A stretch of DNA of 64,000 nt from Antedon mediterranea (Eukaryota; Echinodermata; Crinoidea; Comatulida; Antedonidae): positions 6,916,312-6,980,311 of the forward strand of contig NC_092675.1 in NCBI RefSeq assembly GCF_964355755.1, read 5' to 3'. Positions within the stretch are counted from its first letter, which is position 1. Each line of letters starts with the position of its first letter. Below the pieces are notes generated by a model, which ran no database searches, was not told the origin of the DNA, and worked only from the letters and a program-made list of their open reading frames with translations. Below are positions 49,801 to 61,800 of this stretch, in pieces. The position numbers and the translations under genes were made by a program.

Positions 49801-52800
49801 TTATTGTTTGACATTGATCGCCGACATAATTTGATGGACACGTACAACTGTAATTGTCTCCGATGTTTTGACATTGTCCGTTATTCAAACACGGCAAACT
49901 ATCGCATGGTTGGATTTCAACATCACAGTTCTGACCGTTATATCCTTGATCACACGAACAACTATACGTATCCCCGATAATGTTACAAACTCCATTTACA
50001 CATGGATCTGGTGAACATGGTATATCAATTTCACAACGGTCACCCGAGTAACCGGATGAACACTCGCAGATAAAAGAGTTTGCAGTATCTATACAGCGAC
50101 CATTGTTTGCACATGGGGGTTCTTGAGAAGACAAGCACTGGTCAATCTCAATTTCACAGCGATCACCACTGTAGCCATTTAGACAGAAACATTGGAAGTC
50201 TCCAGGAGGAATATTTGGTGGACAATTGGATACACCTTGCTGGCAACAAAATCCTCCATTCTTACAGGGATTCGGGTCACAAACTTCTTGAGGCTGCAAA
50301 ATAACAAAGCATTAATTTATACAAAACATTGACTTATATGAATGTTTTGTAGTGTCTTTTTTTCAATATTTGTTTCTGTTTGTGTTGTAAAGGTAGTTTG
50401 TCAGACTTTGCATTTTTTGTACATCAATCACCTTCAAGACCCAACAAATTGTCCCCATAAGGGTGACAACTGAATAGGGTTGACTTTAGTTTTGCATGAT
50501 ATGCTTCTGAGCATTGTTTGTTTCAAGATGTGTCTCATGAATAGAGGTGTTCGTGTTAATGTGTAATGCTACTTACATCAGTACACCTCTCACCACCGTA
50601 CCCAGCTTGACATTGACAAAAAAAACTATTCACATAATCTTGACAGGTTCCTGGAAAGAAAAAAACGATTATAAGATTATATGCCACTGTTTTAATCAAA
50701 AGTTTACAATGCTCAGTTAAATGATTTGATAACCAAACTGGCTTTTCGGTATTTCCATGTTGTGTACTGTGGAACAAAAAATTGTAATTCAGTCAATCTT
50801 TCTTTTTACCTCCGCCAAGGAGGTTATATTTTCACCCCTGTATATTTGTGTGTTTGTGTGTTGGGGTGTGTGTGTGTCTGTGAACAGCCTGGAGGCCACA
50901 GTTTTTATCCGATTCTCACCAAATTTGGCAACAATGATCTATGCCCCAAAAGCTCGGACGAGTTCGAATTTGAGGGGAAAAGGTCATAGGTCAAGGTCAC
51001 AACTAACAAAAAACTATTTTACTGCCCAGAGACCACAGTTTTTATCCGATTCTCACCAAACTTAGCCACAATGATCAATGACACATCATATAATTGTGGT
51101 TACATTTTGAAGGGTCAGGGTCAAAGATCAAGGTCCACAAAAAGCTAAAAAAAAGAAAAAAAAAAAAAAAAAAAACCTCAGTGGGACTTGAACCAGAGAT
51201 CTCAACTGTGAGAGGCTGGATACATAACCATTACACCACACTGTCATCCACAACTTTGTAGTGTGCAGTTAACATATTTACACTTAAAACTAATAAAAAA
51301 AAATGTAAAAAAAAATATTCAGGGGGCATTTTATGTAGGGGAATTTTACAGTAGGCGAATTTTACAGTAGGCGGAGGTTTGTACTCTCGGAGTACCCTCT
51401 AGTTATATATATATTTTTAATAAAAATTTCCACTTTTTTTTTTATATATATTTAAACATTATATATTTTTTTAAAAGATATTTTTCTACTAATTAACTGA
51501 CTATGTACCGTAACTTAACTTTTGTATTAATCTTCATATTGCTCATTTGTTTAATTCTGTATATTTTGTATAATGTATTTAACTACTCAGTTCGCAATTC
51601 AGTTTATACTGCCATGAATTGTTTTATGTATATACTTTATGATGAATAAAAGATACCGAAATATATATATGAAATGCGTGTGATAATTACCATAAATTCC
51701 ACATGGGCTGGAAGCACATTCATTAATGTTTTCTTGACAGAATTGTCCTGAATATCCCGGTAAACAAGTGCACGTAGGATCACCAACACCACCAGGTGGA
51801 GGATTGCAAATAGCACCATTGCGGCACGGGTTATTTGAGCAAGCAGCCTCAAACTCGCATCGGATGCCAGTACGAGTGCTAGGGCATTCGCAGTTGTATT
51901 GTCCAATGCCATCAATGCATGTACCACCTCCCAGACAAGGACCGGATGCACATTCATTGACTTCAAATTGACACAGACTTCCTTTGAATTAAAAACAAAC
52001 ATGGTAAATAAATGATAATGTCTTATTTTAAAATCAGCAGCCATAGACATAATAAGAACTAGATAGTGAACTCACAAACACAGATCAAAAGTAAGTAACA
52101 ATGGAGAGGGACCGCCAAATATGGCTGCAGCAATCAGACAATAAGATACACCAATTAGAAGTTGTGTCAACTAGTCAGTCACGCACTATGTCATATTTCT
52201 TATACTGTATGTTCCTTGTATTTGTATGCAACAATTTACAAAAAAAATATTCATTAATTAAGAGTTAATTTTATAAAAACTGAACCGTTAAATATATTAT
52301 AGAAATATTCTGATTTATATAGTTATTGTTTTAATACACTAAATTGATGATTATAATGTAAAAGGTATATATGGCCGCCATTTTGGGGAGTCCCTACTGC
52401 TTCGCTGTCACATTAGAAAGAAAACAACTCCATATTCTTCTATAGTCACATAGTAATGTCTCCAATTTGCATCTTTCTTTGATTCATTTTCATCTATTTA
52501 AAAACCTTAACATATTTTAATTTAACAAACTGACTAAAATTACTTTAAAAACTCTTACCAAAATATCCTTCATTACACTGACATTGGTAACCATTAACAA
52601 GGTCAACGCACTCTCCATCCGCACTACAAGGTGAACTACTACACTCATTAATGTCTTCGTTACATAGCAAGTTGGTATATCCTGGCGGACAGTTACAGGA
52701 GAATGCACCGGTGCCGTCATTTTGACATGCTGCTCCATTCTCGCAAGGATTCGAAGAACAGGCATCAAGGAAAATTTGACAATTTGTACCAGTGAAAGAC

Positions 52801-55800
52801 TGAGGGCAAACACACGTGTATCTGTTGACCAGATCAAGGCAAGTACCTAAAATAAAAACATAGATTTTAATTACACATTATAGTTAAGTTGTTAATACTA
52901 GAGGGTGAGCTCGCTCCCCCTCTAGGATGTGTAGACGATGGTTCTCGGAATGATAATGTTCTCCTTATACGTTTTCTGTCGGTTACCATTATTGAAAATG
53001 CTTGACATTCGTAAAACTAAACTACTTTGTTTCACAGTGTTTTAGATGATTATTAACATTTTAAAGTATAGTTTTTATTGTTTAGGGCCCTTTGGGGAGG
53101 CGGAGGTCATTTGAGGGAGGTGCTTATTCGAGGGATATATGTTAAATTTTTTAGTTTTAATAATATGGTAACATTTATAATCAAATGAAATCCTCTAATA
53201 GATATAAAAAGTGCTAAAAAAGAATAACAAATGCTTGGTAAATTGTAGATAACAGTGCGGTGAATTCTACTACAAATAGTATAATTTTGTTATTATAAAT
53301 ATGTGGATGGACGTTTATTAGATAGTTGGGTTGGGGGGGGGGGGGGAGGGGGGTTTATTATTCAAAGTGATGTTTTATTGGAGAGGCGTTTATTCAAATG
53401 AATACCATCCTAATAATTATTAATACATTATTTAATTTAATCGTCTTTTGAAACTGCCGTAACAGAGTGGGCCCAAGAAAGAAGACATTACGGCTTGCAA
53501 CATGGGCAGACATCTCGGTCCTAACGGGACACAGGAAGATAGCCTACAGTTATTCCTGCAAGCTTACTCAATAAAACTCAGCTATCGGGATTTCACTCGA
53601 AAAATGTCTTATCATCAAATCTCCCTATGTAATTTTATAATACTATTCCCCACAAATATTCTGATTCTTTATGACGTATATTTAATTTGATCTTTATTAA
53701 TTTGCAGTATAATTTAACTACTGTACCTTCACACACGCGTGGTATGTTTTAAAATAAACAAAAAACTGAAATGGCTATGACTAATGGCCAACCACTCCTA
53801 CTATCTGATTTTTTTTTCGTCTTCCAAAGGGACACTGTATTGATTGATGGAAAGTGCCTGTTTCCAGTCACCTTTAGGGTCAAATCTATTATTTTAACTG
53901 CTCCCTTGTGTTTAAAAGAGAGAAAATATTTGAAACTAAGGTTGTTGCAAGGTGAACTTATCTTAAACCCGGAAATTACTTTGACCGGGAAGAATTGAAA
54001 TTGAGAGGAAAATCTAATGTTGAAATCATAAATGTTGTTAAAAAACTCTTTATAATATCTTCCTAAGATATAAATATGGAACAATAGCGTCGGCGTGAAC
54101 ACTAATGTTATCAAATCTACGTTTCGCGGTACATCTCGGATAGATAAGGTAGGTATCCAAGGCGGAGATTTGTACCGAAGTTTTTGCATTGTGCTCGCCT
54201 ATGTCAGAATTAACCATAATTTATATATAGATGATGAGGCTATATTTATGCTTATTGGTAGTTTTGGTGGCAATATACATGATTTATCTGACATTATTAA
54301 AGTATATTCATTTATTTGATCTTATCAAGCGCCTTGAGCACCATTGGTGGTGAAGTGCGCTCTAGATATCTGTATTATTACAAACATTTAGGTGGATTCC
54401 ATGCTACTTCAAAGTTATCTTATCTTATTCTTTGGAACAAGTGTCCTGTTCTTGCTGTAGAACATTATTGCCTCTCATTTGCTTTTACCAAGCCAACAAT
54501 AAACTCAAATTGTATGATTTTCAGGGGCTAAGAACACTCGTAAAATACATGAAAATACTAAATACTCAAGGTACAGTACAGAATGATGATTATGATTACT
54601 ATTCATTTTTAAAAAACATACACAAATGTTATTGAGTAAAGCTAAAGAGACAGAATAAAAAATGTACCTGTGTTAAAGCAGGGGTTACTGGAGCACTCAT
54701 CTATTTCTATCTCACATTGTGTGCCTGTGAAACCACTTGCACATTCACAACGATACGCATTCAATTGTTCTACACAAACGGCGCCGTTACGACATGGACT
54801 ACTGCTACACTCTTGCGCTTCCGTTTCGCACCTATCACCAATATAACCGGGAGTACATGAACAGCGGTAACCGGCAACGATATCTTGACATGTTCCACCT
54901 CGTAAACAAGGGTTACTTAAACATTCATCTATTTCGTTACTGCAAATAGGTCCTTGATAACCCGCTGCACACTGGCATGTGAAAGCATCAAATAGATCTG
55001 TGCATGCTCCGCCATTTTGACACGGGTTAGATAAGCATTCGTTATATTCAGTTTGACATTGATCACCCTGATGTGAAGGAGGGCATGAACATGTAAACAT
55101 CGCAATTCCATCTGCGCAAGTTCCACCATTCAGACATGGAAAACTTGCACATTCATTTACATTGACGTCACAAAAGGTTCCAGAGAATCCATTAGGGCAT
55201 GTACATATGTAACCATTTATCTGATCCACACAAACAGCACTGTTACTGCATGGAGAACTGGCGCATTCATCAATGTTAAACTCGCATCTTGTTCCGATGA
55301 ACCCTGGTTGACAAGTACAGTCATAGCTACCTACTTGATCGTTACAAACTGCTCCATTAAGACAAGGACTAGAAAAAAATGTAATTCTCAAATATCGGTA
55401 CTCAGATTAGAAAACATGAATTCAACAACATTTATTTTATCAATGACTCAGTATAACTATAAACAAATAAAAAATAGATTTGATATAAAGAAACCATAAT
55501 AGGATCATTACTAGAAGACAAAAATCTTGTCACAGACTGTAAGACCCTTTTAGAGTAATGAATATTTACATTGTTGATTTACAGACTAAACAAATCCAAA
55601 TTTGATCAATAAAATCAATAAAACAAATAAAACAGAATAGTACTATAAATAATAATAGTTATTCATGAACACTTTAATACAATGATAGATAACATCTTTT
55701 TAATTTATTTCGAAAGGTAAAAACAAGTTAAACTTTTAATAGTGAAATCCAACTCGTTCCAGAGTCTGGGACCTGAAACGGAAATAGAAAATTGCAAACT

Positions 55801-58800
55801 TCTAAGTCTTCTAAATGGAATATTTAACGGGAAGTTACACTGCATGCTACGAAGTTTATAATTATGATAATGTATGACATTATTAAATAAATTAATTATA
55901 GAAGTAGGAATATTATTGTGAATATATTCAAAAATAAAAGAGGCCACTTGGCATTTATGTATGTCCAATAAATGTAGCAACTTTGTTGAAAAGTTCTTTG
56001 AATAAATAGGAAGTTCATTTTATTAACAGGAAACAGGGACAATATTAAAAATAATTTATATTAAGACAGTTACTGAAAATTATCTTTAAATGTTGTGCAA
56101 TTAAGAATTTTTAAATTTCACCTATTTCATAAAATTTGAAGAAATGAACACCAAAATAATCAACTAAACATATTTACACACATTTCAGTAGTTGAATTGT
56201 GATCAATGTGAATTAATATTAGTTAAAACAATAAAAATTTACTTGATAATTTAGAGGTTTATTCGGTTACTTACCTACTTGAACATTCAAAGAGTTCTGA
56301 GCCGCATGTGGTTCCTACATAACCAATTGGACAAACACATGAATAGCTATTTGCTTGGTCAACACAGGTAGCACCATTTTCGCAAGGGGAACTATCACAC
56401 TCGTTTAAATCCAGATCACAATCCACACCCACGGTTCCAGAAACACATACACACTGATAACCTTGAAATTGGTCAATGCATTGTGCATTGTTTTGACATG
56501 GGTTTGGGTCACACTGGTTGTCGTCCGTCTCGCAATTTGTACCTATCCAATCACCGGTGCATTCACAAGTGTACCCTCCAAGTAGATTTCGGCAATTTCC
56601 TAGGAATCAAGAAAAGAATTAAACTTATTGTCAGCTAAATAAAATTTCACACTTTTAATATCTTTTACATAAAGTTGAAATAATTTCACTAAGTTAACAA
56701 TAATCTTAATTGTTACCAATTTTAAAATAAAGTTACTTGGGTGAAAATGCACGCTCTCAAGCAAGTTACTAACTAAGTATTTATTCTTCAGGTCTTCAGG
56801 AAAATGTGGGTTGTGGAAAATGAATTCAGCTTACCTCCGTTCTGGCAAGGAAAACTTTCACATTCGTCAATGACATCCTGCGCGCAGTTTGTACCTGCGT
56901 ACCCAATGGGACATTCGCAACGGTACGCTTTCACAAGATCTACACACGTTCCACCAAACTGACATGGATCGCTAAGACACTGATCACCATCACTTTCACA
57001 ATTACTTCCACTGAATCCAGACTGGCACCGGCAGCGGTAGGCATTTAATAGATCTTCACAGAATCCTAGATTACAAAGAAAAAGTTTAGTCTAACTATAA
57101 GTTATAAAGCAATATGGTAAATAATATCGTATCAGCATTTGTAGCATAGGTTTTAAAACTGCCTGTGCTCTATTTATAAGCAAGATACTTTCATCTTATC
57201 GCCTCGTTTTTTGGATAGGATGTAAATCTGTTGGTCACATGTACAATACATTGCACATGGTAAAGAACTTGTATACAGTACTATTCAGAAAGAACAAGGA
57301 AATGTCTCTCGGTGTACTCATCATGGTTCTGGGGTCTCTAAGAGAAGTGTCTTATACTGAAGACATCAAACAAGTATATAAATCAAATAAATAGAGACAA
57401 GAAATGGGCCACAGAATAATTTTTTTTTAAACATTAAGAGTGACATATGACCAAAATGTTTGAAAAAAACTCCTCACCTCCATTAAAACATGGATTGCTA
57501 GAACATTCATCAATGTCAGTTTCACATCGGGTTCCTGTGTATCCAAGAATACAGGAACAAACGAAGTAATTCACGGCATCAACACATGTTCCTCCATTGA
57601 TACAAGGATTCGATGCGCATTCATCTGTCTCAGTTTGGCAAAAACTCCCTTCATATCCCGACTGGCAAGCACAGGTAAATGAGTCGATGCCGTCCACACA
57701 TTGTCCAAAGTTTTGACAGGGTTGGTTTATGCAGTTATCTATATTTGTCTCACAATTAAAGCCTGTAGTGAAGTAAAGAATTAATTGTAAATTGCTAGAA
57801 ATCTGCAAAAGTCAGTTTCATTTAATAAATATAACTGTGTATGATATATTATCCTAATCATTAGTTGAAAAATACATCTGTTTTAAAAAAGATACTATGG
57901 TAATTCCGAAAAATCACAACCATAAACCATCATTGATTCTATGCTTTTACATCATAAATTTGGTATATGTGCCTAGGATTGCCAGTATCAAATGTAATCA
58001 CTCCACTCAAGGGGGACAACCAGAAAAAATAGACTAGATTCTCTGTACCTATAAATACCAAGTCTTTGGGAGTGGAGTCTTGACAGGACCTGAACCAAGG
58101 AACCACAAAGCTACAACTCCACTCCATTAACATATGCATCTGAATAATCACCTGTAAACCCCAAGATACACTGACATGTATACTGATTAAACAAGTCAAC
58201 ACAAGTAGCTCCGTTTTGGCAGGGGTTACTGGCGCACTCCTCTGATTCGCTCTCGCATTGAGAACCAAAATAACCAGGAACACAGTAACAGAAATATGAA
58301 CCAAATCGGTCTTCACATGTAGCTCCATTTCTGCATGGGAAACTCAAACACTCATTTATTTCAGTCTCACAATGTGTACCTTAAAGTAAATACAAACAAT
58401 TGTAACAATTATACCATCACAGCATTATACACAAATTCTGTAATCGTGTTGCATATTGAACACTTTTGTATTGATGTTGTGGGCATTTATGATTTTGAAA
58501 AAGAATTTAAAATAAAGGTAGAACTGTTTATTATGTCTATGTAAAATATTAGCAATACAGCAAATATTATTATAATTATGTATGTATATATTCTACATTA
58601 AATTAATATAATGAATCATGTTATTTAAATGAAATGCATGCATGATAAAAACAAATCCCAAGAAATATTAGTAGCATTTTCAATTCATGCAAAATAAAAC
58701 AATTTGAAAATAAAACATTTCAGAACCTGTAAGAAATCAATTGAATAAATATTGAAATAATTAAGTAAAGTAACAAAAATAACTAACATATTTATTCAAA

Positions 58801-61800
58801 TAAATGCCCTGGGTTGTTTGTTTAGAGAGGTTTTAAGGAGGTGTAATCGAGGAAGGCTTTTATTTGAGTCAGAATTTAGTTTCTCTTTCAAATAAACTAC
58901 TGTACAATTAATAATAAGAAGTGCTTGTATCAATATTCTTTGTAAATTCTGCAGTCAATATAAAGGTAAAGGTATTTATATTTGTCCTCAAGCTTAACTG
59001 GAAACTTAGGAAATTCGGATTAGGCCCTCCACGAACCCACGGCAGCCAGCAGTGCAGCGCCTACCAGATCAGCACACCGGGAGACGATCCCCTACTCTTT
59101 TTCGAATAGTGTACCAAGTTCTTTAACGTGCACTGTTAAATACACGGGACCAACGGCTTTACATCCCATCCGAAGGATGAGGCAATGAGAGTAAAGCATC
59201 TTGCCTAAGGATACAATTAGTATGGTACAGATAACCATTACCATTACACCATCACTCTCCAGTATATACAGCACCCATCGCGATTTCTAGACGGTAAAGG
59301 TATTTATATTTGTCCTCAAGCTTAACTGGAAACTTAGGAAATTCGGATTAGGCCCTCCACGAACCCACGGCAGCCAGCAGTGCAGCGCCTACCAGATCAG
59401 CACACCGGGAGACGATCCCCTACTCTTTTTCGAATAGTGTACCAAGTTCTTTAACGTGCACTGTTAAATACACGGGACCAACGGCTTTACATCCCATCCG
59501 AAGGATGAGGCAATGAGAGTAAAGCATCTTGCCTAAGGATACAATTAGTATGGTACAGATAACCATTACCATTACACCATCACTCTCCAGTATATACAGC
59601 ACCCATCGCGATTTCTAGACGGTCTCCCATCCAGAACGCAACCGGGCCCAACGTTGCTTAACTTCGGTGATCTGACGAGAACCGGTGTTTCAACGCAGTA
59701 TGGCCGTATTAAAAACAAATAGAACAAATAGAAATACAGTATTGTGTGAATATACAAGCGAAAAATGGGGCGGAATTTGAGGAGAAATTTTATTTGAAAA
59801 GAGCTCTCCATGGGTGGGGGGAGGTGGGTGTCTATATTTGAATAAATATACATCATTTTCTAAGAACATTTAATCTAAAATCATTACAAAATAGGGAAAA
59901 GTTTTTACCTGTAAATCCCATAGCACAATTGCATTCGTACCGATTAATAAGATCAATACATTCGCCTTGGTTGAGGCACGGCCCGCTACCGCATTCAGGA
60001 TAATCTAGGTCACAGTTTATGCTATAGTAACCGTCGGCACAATTACAAACGTAACCGTTGAACCTATCAGAGCAGATTGCACCGTTCAAACATGGACCAC
60101 TGGCGCATTCATCTAATTCCTGTTCGCACAAACGCCCAGTGAATCCATCAGAGCATTCACACAAATATGCATTCAAAAAATCTAGACATTGTCCGCCATT
60201 TCGACATGGGTTACTTTCACACTCGTTAATTATTATTTCGCAGTGAATACCTTCAAATCCTGGAATACATGTGCAAGAATAGCCATTAACTAGATCATTA
60301 CAAATTGCACCATTATTACACGGATTGTCTTCACAATCGTTGACATCAATTTCACAGTTATCACCCTGATAACCAATTAAGCATGAACATATATAACCAT
60401 TTTGTCCATCTAAACATCCCGCGCCGTTTAGACATGGATTTGAGAGACATTCATTGATGTTAATTTCACAGATAGTACCAGAGAATCCTTGTGGACATAT
60501 GCAAGTGTATCCACCAATGTCTTCAGTACAAATAGCTTGATTTAAACATGGGTCACTGTCACATTCTTGAATTTCTGTTTGACAGTTTACACCAGTAAAA
60601 CCATTTGCGCAAACACAGACATACCGATTTGATTCGTCAGTACAAACACCTCCGTTTGAACATGGACTGCTAGCGCATTCATTAATATTGTTCGCACAAT
60701 TATCCCCGGAAAATCCTGAAGGGCAATCACATGTATAGCCGTTTATTTGATCTGTACATGGTGCATTAACGCATGGTGATGATGAGCATTCATTGATGTT
60801 GGTTTGGCAACCAGTTCCGTCAAAGCCTGGAGGACATTGGCAAACATAATAACCGACAAAATCAATGCATGTTGCTTGGTTTCTACAAGGATTACTTTCA
60901 CATTCGTTTAACTCAACTTCACATAGTGTGCCACCAAAACCAAGACTACAGCTACAAGTGAAGCTGTTAATATCATCATTACATGTTGCTGGACTTAGGC
61001 ATGGGCTACTACTACATTCATCAATATCAATCTCACAATGAGTTCCTGTGAAACCAATGATGCAAAGGCACCGGTATCCACCTTGTTGATCTATACATGT
61101 CGCACCATTCTGGCAGGGAGAGCTTCCACATTCAATGATTTCAGTTTCACAATTGTTTCCGAAAAATCCTGTTGTGCAAACACAGATATAACTTTCAGTG
61201 CTCTGAAAACATGTGCCACCATTCCTACAAGGACTGCTGTTGCATTCATCTATGTCAACTTCGCAATTCTGTCCACTGTAACCAACCGCACAGACGCATG
61301 TATAACCACCAGGCTCGTTATTACACGTAGCTCCATTCTGACATAAATTAATTTCGCATTCATCCTGATCGACTTCACATCGTACACCACTAAACCCAGT
61401 AGGGCATGCACAAGAGTAACTGTTTACAGAATCTATACAGTCACCATTATTTAAACATGGTGTGCTCAGACATTCATCTGTATTGATCTCACATAGAGTT
61501 CCTTGAAATCCTGGTTGACACACACATTGAAATAAGTTGATGTTATTCTGACAAATAGCATTATTAAAGCATGGTTGACTGTCACATTCATTGATATCAA
61601 CTTCGCATAAATTTCCCACAAAGCCATCCAAACAAATACAATTGAATCCATTAAGTTCATCAAAACAAAATCCAGTATTGAGACATGGTGAACTTGAACA
61701 TTCGTCAATTTCAACCTCACATCGTGCACCTTGAAATCCAGGCCTACATATGCACTGGTAGCCATTCAGCTCATCAACACACTGAGCGCCATTGCGACAT

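Noticed and set aside
50726-51065. Plus-strand ORFs of 87 and 102 codons
   Set aside because: Both are inside the repeat element at 50806-51405 and overlap in different frames.
53749-54189. 146-codon minus-strand ORF in an intron
   Set aside because: No domain or motif recognised, and an overlapping plus-strand ORF is equally long. Probably old repeat sequence.
59092-59602. Two identical 60-codon minus-strand ORFs
   Set aside because: They lie inside the duplicated SINE body.
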